This document shows positions 6,065-14,230 of a stretch of 15,041 bases of DNA, piece by piece. Where the stretch lies: contig CAYLVH010000045.1 of assembly GCA_964387095.1 (NCBI GenBank), forward strand, positions 1 through 15,041, written 5' to 3'. A model generated the notes under the pieces. It had not been told where the DNA came from and ran no database searches. It worked only from the letters and a program-made list of their open reading frames with translations. The position numbers and the translations under genes are program-made. Within the stretch, counting starts at the first letter, position 1, and the number at the start of each line of letters is the position of its first letter. Origin of the DNA: JAJQBJ01 sp964387095 (GTDB lineage: Bacteria > Bacillota > Clostridia > Oscillospirales > Oscillospiraceae).

Positions 6065-7933
6065 TCATTTTAACACAACTCCGCTGAAACCGGCCAGTTC
6101 CAAGGTCACCGCGCCAGTGATTGCCGAGTAAACTTTTCCAGTGAGGATGTCCTGAGCCTGCTCTTTGGGCCAGGGCAGAGTTACCTTTTCCTCGCTGCAC
6201 CCCGCATTCACGGCGGTACAAACCGACTGATTTCCGCTCCGCCGGTAAAAGGACAACACATGCCCTCTGCAAGGGCCCCAGCGCAGCTCACCGGAACGCA
6301 GAGCCTCGGTCTCCCTTCTCAGGCAGCCCAGTTTCCGGAAGTGCTCCAATAGCTCCTGATTTTCCCTGCCCCAGGGGAACGTCCGGCGGTTATAGGGATC
6401 CTCAAATCCCTCCATTCCCGCCTCATCGCCGTAGTAAATGGTAGGAGCCCCGGGGAAGGTATACAGCACCTCTACTCCCAACTTCAGCCGGGCAATCCCC
6501 CTTTGCAGCTCCTCTTCGCTCATCCGATAGCTGCTCCGCCAGTCCTTGGTCTCTTCTTCCTTTGTTTCCCCTACGCCCAGATAGGTCAGGATGCGCAGGG
6601 TGTCATGGGTGCCCAGGAAATTCATGGCGGAGTAAAAGGCAAAGGGGGGATAATTCTCCCGTAGAGTCTCCATTCCCTCCCGGAAATCATTGGCCTCGCC
6701 CCCCAGCAGGAAATCGATCAGCGCGGATCGGAAGGGATAATTCATCAGTCCGTCCAAATGGTTGCCCAGCAGGTGGCGGCGGCGCACATCATATGCAATC
6801 TTTGTGGTGCCGTCCTCCCAGACCTCACCGATGACCACGGCGTTGGGGTTGGTCTCCCGCACAGCCTTGTGAATGCCCTCTACAAACTCGTCGGGCAGCT
6901 CATCCGCCACATCCAGCCGCCAGCCATCCGCGCCGGCCCGCAGCCAGCGCCGCACCACAGCATTCTCATCTCGAAAGATAAAATTCTGATAGCCCTCACA
7001 TTCCTCTTCCACATTGGGCAGGGAATAGATTCCCCACCAGCACTGGTAATCCTCCGGCCGGTCCTTGAACTGGAACCAGGAGTAATAGGGAGAATCTTTG
7101 GACTGGCTGGCGCCCAGCTCCGGGTAGGAGCCGTCGCCGTTGAAATATTTACTGACATAGCCCGTGTGGTTGAACACGCCATCCAAAATCACCTTGATGC
7201 CCCGCTTGTGGGCCGCCTGGCACAGATCTTTAAAGTCCTGCTCATCCCCCAGCATGGGATCAACACGCTCATAATCCCCCGTGCCATAGCGATGGTTCTC
7301 CGCTGCTTCAAAGATGGGGCAAAAATAGATGGTCTCCACACCCAAGGACTGGATATAGTCCAGCTTTTCCGCTACACCTCGCAGATTTCCGCCAAAAAAG
7401 TCCCGGTTGCAGATGTCCTCTCCCTTGTCCGTATAGCGGACCGGGCCTACAATTGGTTCCTCATCCCAGCTCTGATGCACCGTCCTGCCGCCCACCATGC
7501 CGGTGGGATCTGGAATCTCCGTGCGGTAAAAGCGGTCGGGGAAGATCTGGTAGCACACACCCCGACCAAACCAATCCGGCACCTGATCCTTGCTGTCGTA
7601 GACGGTCAGCTGGTATTCCTCAGTTTCCATGCTGCCGCCGTCCAGGGTGTTCAGCCCAAATTTATACCAGATCAAGCCGGTGTACTCCCCCACGGAAAAG
7701 ATGCAGGTATAGTCATCCCGGCTTCGTTCCAATCCCACCCAGTCCATAGAAATCTCTTGAATCCGGTTATTATCAAATTCAAACCGAGCCAACAACACCG
7801 CCCGTCTGACCCCCAGGCTCCGCTTTGGATAAATGTGGAGCTCCACATCTGTGTTATCCTTCACGGCGCCATAGGGCTTCTTAAAGCGCTCCAGCCGCGG
7901 CTGAAAGGTATCTGCGTCAAGTTGTCCAGACAT
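6065..7933 (-). CDS. GH13 alpha-amylase family enzyme, cyclomaltodextrinase/neopullulanase-like
   Basis: A 622-residue glycoside hydrolase predicted to act on alpha-1,4 (possibly alpha-1,6) glucan oligosaccharides in the cytoplasm, since no signal peptide or anchor is present. An N-terminal beta domain (about 25-115), like those of maltogenic and cyclodextrin-degrading enzymes, precedes the TIM barrel, which starts near YQIFPDRF (128-135). The GH13 conserved regions are complete: DGVFNHTG (251-258), GWRLDVADE with nucleophile D341, VIGEVWED with acid/base E370, and FLGTHDT with D444. A short C-terminal beta domain ends at 622. The N-terminal domain and FPDRF motif favour the cyclomaltodextrinase/neopullulanase group over secreted amylases; exact specificity cannot be read. 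ATG at 7933 has GAGGGG 9 nt upstream. The gene stands alone behind its own promoter. Confidence 0.93.
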   Translation of the reverse strand: MSGQLDADTFQPRLERFKKPYGAVKDNTDVELHIYPKRSLGVRRAVLLARFEFDNNRIQEISMDWVGLERSRDDYTCIFSVGEYTGLIWYKFGLNTLDGGSMETEEYQLTVYDSKDQVPDWFGRGVCYQIFPDRFYRTEIPDPTGMVGGRTVHQSWDEEPIVGPVRYTDKGEDICNRDFFGGNLRGVAEKLDYIQSLGVETIYFCPIFEAAENHRYGTGDYERVDPMLGDEQDFKDLCQAAHKRGIKVILDGVFNHTGYVSKYFNGDGSYPELGASQSKDSPYYSWFQFKDRPEDYQCWWGIYSLPNVEEECEGYQNFIFRDENAVVRRWLRAGADGWRLDVADELPDEFVEGIHKAVRETNPNAVVIGEVWEDGTTKIAYDVRRRHLLGNHLDGLMNYPFRSALIDFLLGGEANDFREGMETLRENYPPFAFYSAMNFLGTHDTLRILTYLGVGETKEEETKDWRSSYRMSEEELQRGIARLKLGVEVLYTFPGAPTIYYGDEAGMEGFEDPYNRRTFPWGRENQELLEHFRKLGCLRRETEALRSGELRWGPCRGHVLSFYRRSGNQSVCTAVNAGCSEEKVTLPWPKEQAQDILTGKVYSAITGAVTLELAGFSGVVLK

Positions 7934-8003
7934 TACTACGTACCCCTCACTCCAAAAGATTCCAATGGAAAATTCCGAAAAATCCGTTATTATATTTCAT
8001 ATT

Positions 8004-8032
8004 ATTTTACAGGTTTCCGTATTTTCCGTCAA
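8004..8032 (-). promoter_or_regulatory. Sigma-A promoter of the amylase gene
   Basis: -35 TTGACG (8027-8032), 17-nt spacer and -10 TAAAAT (8004-8009) give one mismatch to consensus in each box. Transcription would begin near 7997, leaving a leader of about 64 nt. The spacer contains two copies of ACGGAAA 9 nt apart (8014-8020 and 8023-8029), and the leader contains the perfect palindrome TTCCAATGGAA (7960-7970). Both are candidate operator sites. I see no good catabolite-repression (cre) box. Confidence 0.78.
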
Positions 8033-8053
8033 CCACAAATATAAACTTTCTAT

Positions 8054-8083
8054 AAAAAGCCGCCCCTATTCAAAATATGCGGC
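8054..8083 (-). terminator. Possible weak terminator after the PBP gene
   Basis: GCCGC (8079-8083) and GCGGC (8059-8063) can pair on the minus-strand RNA around a 15-nt loop, followed directly by TTTTT (8054-8058). The stem is only 5 bp and starts within the last codons of the PBP gene. It sits where an operon end is expected, just upstream of the amylase promoter. Confidence 0.4.
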
Positions 8084-9757
8084 CAACACCTGAGCCGCCA
8101 ATCCCGCAGCCTCGCTGCCGCTGCCACCATTTTCCACCACAATGGCAATGGCCACCTCCGGCTCATCATAGGGCGCAAAGCAGATAAACACCGCATTGGA
8201 ATTCTCCTGCCCCGTCACCTGGGCGGAACCGGTTTTCGCCCCCACCTTCACCCCAAGGGAGGAAAAAGCCGCCCCCACGCTGCCCTGTTCCGCCACCATG
8301 GCCATGCCTTCTTTAATGGTGTCCAGCGTCTCCTGGGAAATGGCAATTTCAGACAGCACCTCCGGTTCTTCCGTCCGAAGGACCTGGGTCCCGTCGTAGC
8401 TGGTGACCTCCTTCAGTAGGTGGACCCGATACCGCACTCCGCCTCGAAGCAGGGTGGACAGATAGTTGGCCAATTGCAGGGGGGTAAACAGGTTGCTGCT
8501 CTGGCCAATGGCAGCCGCCAGGGTATTTCCAGCATACCAAACGGCATCACTGTCCGTTCCCGCCAGCGTCCCGGTGGCCTCTGGAAGCTCCACACCAGTG
8601 GCCTCTCCCAGCCCAAAGGCCTGGGCATACTCGTCTAGCTTTTCGATCCCCAGCCTGCGGCCTACGTCATAGAAAAAGACATTGCAGGAGTCCCGCAGAG
8701 CCTCCGCCACCGTTTCATAGCCGTGGGTTCTCCCCTCCTGGCGATACAGCCAGCATTGGGGCTGGTAGTCGGAATAATAGGTGTATTTTCCGGTATCCAG
8801 GATTTCCGTTTCCGGTGTGATAATCCCCTCTTCCAGAGCTGCTGCGGCGGTGACGGGCTTGAAGGTGGAGCCTGGCGCATAAGTGCCTTGGAACGCCCGA
8901 TTGAACAGCGGGCTCAGAGGGTCCTCCGACAGCTCTTGGTAGTTCTCCTGAAAGGTGGACAGTTGATAGGTGGGATAGGAAGCCGAAGCCAGAATCCCGC
9001 CGTCACTGATATCCAGCACCACGCAGGCACCCCCCGTCGCGCCATCCAGGCTCGTCACCAGGTCGGCTAAGCCGTCCTCCGCCGCCTGCTGCACGTCTAA
9101 ATCCAAAGTCAGGGCCACGTTGTTTCCGGGACTGGGCTGGACGGAGTAGCTCTGGGAGAGCAAACCTCCTTCCCCATCCTCCTGGACCAGGAGCACCCCA
9201 TTGGTGCCATGCAGCTCCTCCTCAAAGGCCAGTTCCGCCCCATCAATCCCCACTTCATCATCCATCTGATACCCTTTTTCCTGATATTCCTCCCACTTTT
9301 CGGCATAAATCGGACCAGTTCTCCCCAGAATATGGGCGGCATAGTCTGTCTGGTATACCCGCTGGCCCACCGCCTGCACTGTGATCCCAGGCAGGTTCAG
9401 CTCCCGCAACCGGGTTACAAGGACGGAATCCTCCGTGGAAAACTCCGTACCGTATTCCTCACCATATTCCTGGCACAGCTGCCGAAGAGTCAGTAGGCTT
9501 TCCGAATCAGACAGCGCCTCCTCCACTGTGACGAGATAAGTGGTCTGGCTTTCCACCAGCACCGTTCCGTTCCGATCCGTCAGTTTCCCCCGGGCTGCGT
9601 TCTCCACCACCGTCCGGGTGGTTGTAGATTGGGTCCGGGCCAGATAGCTGGCGCCATCCACAATCTGGACCTGATACAGGAGATAAAAAAATCCGCCAAG
9701 AATCAGCCCTGTCCCAACGCAGATCCCAAGCAGACGCTTTTGATAGGTAAATTCCAA
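8066..9757 (-). CDS. mrdA: Class B penicillin-binding protein (elongation transpeptidase, PBP2/MrdA-like)
   Basis: A DD-transpeptidase that cross-links peptidoglycan during side-wall growth. Numbered from TTG at 9757 (563 residues), it has a short cytoplasmic N-terminus, one membrane anchor (about 8-28), and the pedestal-domain signature R-G-K-L-T-D-R-N-G near 56. The transpeptidase domain carries SxxK as S297-T-F-K300, SxN as S357-C-N359 and KTG at 508-510. No transglycosylase domain is present. Placement right after mreC-mreD supports a role in the elongasome. The start is uncertain. The frame can begin at TTG 9766 (566 aa), but the SD AAGGAA (9767-9772) would then touch the start codon, so TTG 9757 with a 9-nt gap fits better. 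No ATG or GTG is available between the mreD stop and either TTG. The symbol is by analogy and could equally be pbpA or pbp2. Confidence 0.9.
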   Translation of the reverse strand: MEFTYQKRLLGICVGTGLILGGFFYLLYQVQIVDGASYLARTQSTTTRTVVENAARGKLTDRNGTVLVESQTTYLVTVEEALSDSESLLTLRQLCQEYGEEYGTEFSTEDSVLVTRLRELNLPGITVQAVGQRVYQTDYAAHILGRTGPIYAEKWEEYQEKGYQMDDEVGIDGAELAFEEELHGTNGVLLVQEDGEGGLLSQSYSVQPSPGNNVALTLDLDVQQAAEDGLADLVTSLDGATGGACVVLDISDGGILASASYPTYQLSTFQENYQELSEDPLSPLFNRAFQGTYAPGSTFKPVTAAAALEEGIITPETEILDTGKYTYYSDYQPQCWLYRQEGRTHGYETVAEALRDSCNVFFYDVGRRLGIEKLDEYAQAFGLGEATGVELPEATGTLAGTDSDAVWYAGNTLAAAIGQSSNLFTPLQLANYLSTLLRGGVRYRVHLLKEVTSYDGTQVLRTEEPEVLSEIAISQETLDTIKEGMAMVAEQGSVGAAFSSLGVKVGAKTGSAQVTGQENSNAVFICFAPYDEPEVAIAIVVENGGSGSEAAGLAAQVLAAYFE

Positions 9758-9773
9758 TATTTTCAATTCCTTT

Positions 9774-9789
9774 TCGCCATCCGTGGCGA
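9774..9789 (-). promoter_or_regulatory. Perfect 6-bp hairpin just upstream of the PBP ribosome binding site
   Basis: In the 57-nt gap between mreD and the PBP gene the minus strand reads TCGCCA, CGGA, TGGCGA, a perfect stem with a four-base loop. It ends 1 nt before AAAAGGAA. It is followed by A residues and not T, so it is not a terminator. It might tune initiation at the non-ATG start or protect a processed transcript end. Confidence 0.5.
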
Positions 9790-9823
9790 TTTCATAGTGC
9801 GCAAACGCGCAGAAACGCTCTCT

Positions 9824-10255
9824 CTATTTCGGGCACAGCCAGTAGCCCGGCAGAGCCAACAGGAAGGTCACCGTCCCTTCCCAGAGCACCGGTAGGATTC
9901 CCCCTGCTCCCTGCACGATGCGGACTGTTTCACAGAAGAGAATCCCCAACACCACGGCCACCAGATATTCCAGATACTGGCTTCTCAGCCCCAACCTTGG
10001 CAATTGGCTGGCCAAGGCTCCCACTCCAGTCAGCGTCAGGGTCATGGAGCAGCCGGAGGCATAGAACAGCCCGTCCCAGAGCAGGCCGGAGATCAGGCCC
10101 ACCCATAGGCCCCACTCCCGGCCAGTTCCCAGGGCACAGACCAGGAGCAGCGGCAAAAGAGGGGAAACTCCTGTCATTTGGGCCAGGAGCAATTGAAGCA
10201 TCATGGCAGCGAATAGCCACAGCCCACAGCGCAGCCAGAGAAACCGCCCCTTCAT
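9824..10255 (-). CDS. mreD: Rod-shape-determining protein MreD
   Basis: A small hydrophobic membrane protein of 143 residues with about five predicted transmembrane segments and the usual MreD length. It works with MreC and the transpeptidase/RodA pair in side-wall synthesis. The start is set at ATG 10255 rather than the in-frame TTG at 10270, because ATG has GGGAGGG six nt upstream and its ATGA overlaps the mreC stop by 4 nt, a classic coupling arrangement. MreD sequences are poorly conserved, so the call rests on membrane topology, size and position between mreC and the PBP gene. Confidence 0.87.
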   Translation of the reverse strand: MKGRFLWLRCGLWLFAAMMLQLLLAQMTGVSPLLPLLLVCALGTGREWGLWVGLISGLLWDGLFYASGCSMTLTLTGVGALASQLPRLGLRSQYLEYLVAVVLGILFCETVRIVQGAGGILPVLWEGTVTFLLALPGYWLCPK

Positions 10256-11085
10256 GGTTGGCCCTCCCAATCGATGATAAGAAAGACCTCCTCCAGGCTG
10301 TCCAAGTCAGCCGCCGGGGCTATTGTGGCTGTCTTTTCCAAGCCCCCGCTGGATAAGAGCAAGCCCTCCACGGTCCCCACCAGCAGGCCTGCCTGGCAAA
10401 GCCCGTTGAGGCCGGAGGTCTCCAGCTTGTTTCCCACGCTTGTTTTGCAGGTGGGTTGTAAACCGGTGAGCGTTAGGGTCCCGTCAGTCAGCTCGCTTAG
10501 GCTGCTGGAAGCCAAGCCCACCTCACTGGTTTCACTGACGATCACACTAACCTCGGTTTCCGGATCCAGAACTGTCCGGACGGTGGCCCAGCCGGGGCCA
10601 GTCTCCGCGATCTGCCCCACCAGGGCATTATTCTCCGTGATGACCCAATCCCCTGGCTCTGCCAGGGAATCCGACCCAATGGTCACGGTCAAGATATCGT
10701 GCCAGGCGGTTTTCTCCCGGCTCAGCACCTGGGCGGTCTCTAACACTGTCTCTCCCTGGGAATCCCGGAGATTCAACAGGGTGCGCAGACGTTGATTCTC
10801 CGCCTCCGCTTTTTCCCCTTGACGGACAGCCTTCTCCATGGCGGCCAGCTCCGCCCTCAGCTGTTCATTTTCTTTCTTTAATTCCTCGTACCCAGTCAGG
10901 TACGATTTTCCCGTCTGAATCCACCCCTGAACACAGGCCGCGCCCCGCCGCAGCGGCAGCGTCACCGCAGTCACCCCTTGGCGAATCAGACTGCTCTTCT
11001 GGGGCAGCAGACAGGCGGAAACTCCAAGGCAAAGAAGAACCGCAGCCCAAAAAAGACGGAGCTTGCGCTTCCTTCTCTCCCTCAA
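10252..11085 (-). CDS. mreC: Rod-shape-determining protein MreC
   Basis: Bitopic scaffold of the elongasome, 277 residues: basic N-terminus, one membrane helix (about 11-27), an extracellular coiled coil (about 64-108) and a beta-rich domain. The beta domain shows typical segments W-H-D-I-L-T-V-T-I-G-S (128-138), A-L-V-G-Q-I (154-159) and T-V-L-D-P-E-T (171-177). The start is TTG at 11085, which overlaps the maf stop by 4 nt (TTGA). The SD there is weak, so translation probably depends on coupling with maf. The usual upstream neighbour mreB is missing. Confidence 0.92.
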   Translation of the reverse strand: MRERRKRKLRLFWAAVLLCLGVSACLLPQKSSLIRQGVTAVTLPLRRGAACVQGWIQTGKSYLTGYEELKKENEQLRAELAAMEKAVRQGEKAEAENQRLRTLLNLRDSQGETVLETAQVLSREKTAWHDILTVTIGSDSLAEPGDWVITENNALVGQIAETGPGWATVRTVLDPETEVSVIVSETSEVGLASSSLSELTDGTLTLTGLQPTCKTSVGNKLETSGLNGLCQAGLLVGTVEGLLLSSGGLEKTATIAPAADLDSLEEVFLIIDWEGQP

Positions 11086-11642
11086 TTCAGTTCACCAAGC
11101 ATGGTCACCAGCCTGCACACAGGCAGGCCGACCACGTTGGCGTAGTCGCCTTCGATGCGGCGGATGAACCTGGCTCCCTTGCCCTGGATCCCATAAGCTC
11201 CCGCTTTGTCCATGGGCTCCCCGGTAGAGACATACCACTGGATCTCCTCCTCTGTCATCTCCCGGAAATAGACGTTGGTCACCTCGTGGGTCACCAGCTG
11301 CCTATCCCCCTTGATAACCGTCACACCAGTGTAGACCTGATGCTCCCGGCCGGACAGCTCCCGCAGCATCCTTTTGGCCTCCTCTTGGCTGCCGGGTTTT
11401 CCTAAAACCTGTTCACCCAGGGCCACCACAGTGTCCGCGCCGATGACAATATCCTCTGGGCCGCATTTTTTTGCCACTTCCCCGGCCTTTTGCAGGCTGA
11501 GATTTTCCACCAGTTTTCCGGGATGCAGCCCTACCTCCATAATTTCCTGGCTCTGGGCGGGGATCACTTGAAATTCATCCAGCCCGATTTGGCGGAGCAA
11601 TTCCCTCCGCCTTGGGGACTGGGACGCCAAAACAATTGCCAT
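11082..11642 (-). CDS. maf: Maf family nucleotide pyrophosphatase
   Basis: Maf proteins hydrolyse non-canonical or pyrimidine nucleoside triphosphates (dTTP/UTP and modified forms) to monophosphates. The 186-residue protein shows the N-terminal ASQSPRRREL (6-15), GADTVV (68-73), GKPGS (81-85), GEPMDKAGAYGIQG (141-154) and GDYANVVGLP (165-174), all diagnostic. ATG at 11642 is preferred over an in-frame TTG at 11681, because homologues begin with this short strand and the longer form would run back into dut. An SD-like GAGGCGAG lies just upstream. maf is 19 nt after dut and overlaps mreC by 4 nt. Confidence 0.94.
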   Translation of the reverse strand: MAIVLASQSPRRRELLRQIGLDEFQVIPAQSQEIMEVGLHPGKLVENLSLQKAGEVAKKCGPEDIVIGADTVVALGEQVLGKPGSQEEAKRMLRELSGREHQVYTGVTVIKGDRQLVTHEVTNVYFREMTEEEIQWYVSTGEPMDKAGAYGIQGKGARFIRRIEGDYANVVGLPVCRLVTMLGELN

Positions 11643-11661
11643 TTGCTCGCCTCGCTTTTCA

Positions 11662-12111
11662 TTACTTTCCAGTGGACCCAAAGCCGCCGGCGCCCCGTTC
11701 TGTGGCGTCCAGCTCGTCCACCATTTCCAGTTCCGCCTGCACCACAGGAAGTATCGCCATCTGGGCTATGCGGTCCCCCGGCCACACAGTATAACCCGCC
11801 CCACCGGCGTTCCGCAGGCCCACAACAATCTCCCCCCGATAGTCGCTGTCAATGACCCCCACGCAGTTGGCGGGCGTCACGCCAAATTTCACACCCAGGC
11901 CGCTCCTGGCAAAGATCAGCGCCACATAATCCGCAGAGGGCAGCGCGATTGCGATGCCGGTGGGAATCGTCGCCTGTCCCCCGGCGGGGATCACCACGGG
12001 GTCATCCAGACAGGCGTGCAGGTCCATGGCCGCAGAACCGGCTGTGGCGTAAAAGGGTGCGGGAATGGATGTACCGATTTTCTCAGACAGCGCTTTGATT
12101 TGCAACCTCAT
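11662..12111 (-). CDS. dut: Deoxyuridine 5'-triphosphate nucleotidohydrolase (dUTPase)
   Basis: Hydrolyses dUTP to dUMP and pyrophosphate, keeping uracil out of DNA and feeding dTMP synthesis. All five motifs of the homotrimeric dUTPase family are present in this 149-residue protein: AGSAAMDL (24-31), ARSG (68-71), GVIDSDYRG (85-93, with catalytic D88), PGDRIAQM (111-118) and the C-terminal P-loop-like RGAGGFGSTG (139-148). ATG at 12111 is 2 nt from the stop of the U32 gene, so it belongs to the same operon. With maf next door, two nucleotide-pool cleaning enzymes are adjacent. Confidence 0.96.
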   Translation of the reverse strand: MRLQIKALSEKIGTSIPAPFYATAGSAAMDLHACLDDPVVIPAGGQATIPTGIAIALPSADYVALIFARSGLGVKFGVTPANCVGVIDSDYRGEIVVGLRNAGGAGYTVWPGDRIAQMAILPVVQAELEMVDELDATERGAGGFGSTGK

Positions 12112-12113
12112 CG

Positions 12114-14201
12114 TTATTCCACCTCTCTGTAATATAGGCCCCTGGTATAATCACCCCTCTCCGGGGATTCTATGCCCAGATACTGCCTAAAAATCCCCAC
12201 ACAGGTCTCCGGTGTTTCCATGGTAAACCTGAGCCGCAGACGGTTCATCCCCAGGCTGAGATAGTCCGGCCTATCCGCCAGATGCAGCACCTTGGAATTT
12301 AGGATCTCATTCCGGCAGCCATAGGCCCTCGTCACCGGGAACTGCGCGCCCTTGCGGTCCGTCAGTAAATTCTTCCCAGATTCGCAGGCGTGAATACATT
12401 TTCCACCGTTCCGGTTGGAAATAATGCAATTTTCCACAATCATCAGGGGAAGCCGTCCATAAACGATCAGCTCCAGGGGCAGCTCCCGGCTGAGATCCCG
12501 AATCCGGGACAGCCGCAGCTCAAAGCTGACGGTGGCAGCCTCCAGGCCCAGCTCCTTCAGGCCACGGATGGATACGCTGTTACAGACCCCCAGGCCATAA
12601 TCTCCAATGACTCGGATGTCCAGCCGTTTAGCCAGCGCCACACCCCCCCAGGTGGAACAAACACAGGTGTCCACCCCGGCGCTTTTGGCCCCTTTCAGCA
12701 GACTTTCCGCTTGGGGAGTCTCCCGGTCCCACAGCACCCGGGGCAGCGTCACCGCCGCCCAGCACCGCTGTGTCAACTGGCGAAGTTTTTCCACGTCCCC
12801 CGCCATCTCCAGGGTGATGTCCACCCTGGCGGGGTTCAAATTCAGCAGCTCCCCGCTGAGCTGGCTCCAGTTTTCTACAGAGACCGTAAACTCCGGCGAA
12901 ACCCGCTTCCTGGCAACCGGCTTTTCCAGCTTCCATGGGTATTGCTGATGCCGGGGCACTGCGGTCCGCTGGACGGACAGCTTATCCAGCGCCTCCCGAC
13001 GCAGTTTGTTCAGGGCTGACAGGGGCAAGGACAGCCCCTCCTCCACCTGTGCGGCCATCTGCGCCAAATAGGGCGTGCCTCCGGTCTTCCCCAGCTGGGC
13101 CTCCACCTGCTGGGCAGTGATGGCTCTCTTCACAGCCTCCTCCGGCGGCGCCGCCTGAATAGTGGCCTGATGGCCGTCCCTATCTGAGACAGTCACGGTT
13201 ACCGGCTCACTTCGGGCCACCTTTGCCTGGATCCGCACCTGCACCTTGGGATGCTCCCCCCTCTGGTACTCCGCCTTAGCCTTGGAAAACAGGGGCGTGG
13301 GATCCACCTCATTGTCTTTGTGAGTTCCGAACATGGAAGGTCCATGGCGGTCCATAAAGTAGCCGTCTGTGAAGCCCTGTCTGGAGAAGGCGGCCCGAAG
13401 CTGTTCCAACTCCTCTCCAGATGGCTCCCGGCCCTCCCGCAGGGCATTGGCATAGATTTTTGTGACAATGGCCACATATTCCGGCCGCTTCATACGGCCC
13501 TCAATCTTGGCGCAGGCCACCCCCATTTCCTGAAGCTCCTTCAGATGGCTTGCCAGGGACATATCCTTGAGACTTAGGAGTTCCTTGTTCGCTTTGCCGT
13601 TCCAGCCATATTTCAGGCGGCAAGGCTGGGCGCACAGACCCCGGTTGCCGCTCCGCCCGCCGATGACTGAGGAGAGAAAGCACTGTCCGGAATAACACAC
13701 GCACAGGGCCCCGTGGACAAACACCTCAATCTCAATGGGTGACTTGGCGCAGATCCCGGCAATCTGATCCCGGGAAAGCTCCCGGGAAAGCACCACCCGG
13801 GTCACACCCAAGTCTGCCGCCAGCTTTACACCATCCAAGCTGTGCAGGGTCATCTGGGTGGAGGCATGGAGCGCCAGTTGGGGCGCGGTCTCCCTGGCAA
13901 TTTTCAGAACGCCCAAATCCTGCACCAGCAGGGCGTCTACGCCCACCTGATCCGCATAGCGTACCAGTTTGGACGCCTCCTCCAATTCCCGATCATAGAG
14001 CAGCGTATTCAGGGTCAAATAGACCTTGGTCCCCCGCATATGACAGTATTCCACCGCCTGCTTCAGCTCTTCTTCCGTAAAATTTGCCGCGTTTCTTCTG
14101 GCGTTGAATCTGCCGCAGCCCAGATAGATGGCGTCCGCACCACTTTGCACAGCGGCGATCACCGCCTCCGGCGAACCTGCCGGAGAAAGCAGTTCCATCA
14201 T
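12114..14201 (-). CDS. U32 family protein (peptidase-named; likely RNA C/U-hydroxylase type)
   Basis: A 695-residue two-part protein: an N-terminal TIM-barrel-like U32 domain and a long C-terminal extension of the DUF3656 kind. The U32 signature is clear: V-F-V-H-G-A-L-C-V-C-Y-S-G-Q-C at 160-174, then G-R-S-G-N-R-G-L-C-A-Q-P-C ending at residue 194. A second cysteine group (N-C-I-I-S-N-R-N, then C-I-H-A-C) lies near the C-terminus. Although often annotated as peptidases, characterised U32 proteins such as E. coli RlhA and TrhP form 5-hydroxycytidine or 5-hydroxyuridine in rRNA or tRNA, and UbiU/V are Fe-S hydroxylases. The size and C-terminal domain make it RlhA-like. GTG 14204, ATG 14201 and ATG 14198 are all in frame; ATG 14201 has GGGAGG at an ideal 8 nt. 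It follows zapA, an order common in Firmicutes. Confidence 0.9.
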   Translation of the reverse strand: MMELLSPAGSPEAVIAAVQSGADAIYLGCGRFNARRNAANFTEEELKQAVEYCHMRGTKVYLTLNTLLYDRELEEASKLVRYADQVGVDALLVQDLGVLKIARETAPQLALHASTQMTLHSLDGVKLAADLGVTRVVLSRELSRDQIAGICAKSPIEIEVFVHGALCVCYSGQCFLSSVIGGRSGNRGLCAQPCRLKYGWNGKANKELLSLKDMSLASHLKELQEMGVACAKIEGRMKRPEYVAIVTKIYANALREGREPSGEELEQLRAAFSRQGFTDGYFMDRHGPSMFGTHKDNEVDPTPLFSKAKAEYQRGEHPKVQVRIQAKVARSEPVTVTVSDRDGHQATIQAAPPEEAVKRAITAQQVEAQLGKTGGTPYLAQMAAQVEEGLSLPLSALNKLRREALDKLSVQRTAVPRHQQYPWKLEKPVARKRVSPEFTVSVENWSQLSGELLNLNPARVDITLEMAGDVEKLRQLTQRCWAAVTLPRVLWDRETPQAESLLKGAKSAGVDTCVCSTWGGVALAKRLDIRVIGDYGLGVCNSVSIRGLKELGLEAATVSFELRLSRIRDLSRELPLELIVYGRLPLMIVENCIISNRNGGKCIHACESGKNLLTDRKGAQFPVTRAYGCRNEILNSKVLHLADRPDYLSLGMNRLRLRFTMETPETCVGIFRQYLGIESPERGDYTRGLYYREVE

Positions 14202-14230
14202 CACCTCATCCTCCCGTATTCTGCCGATAC

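Noticed and set aside
6758..8044. A 428-codon open frame on the plus strand opposite the amylase gene
   Set aside because: It shadows an intact GH13 gene with all catalytic residues, runs through the promoter on the other strand, and resembles no family.
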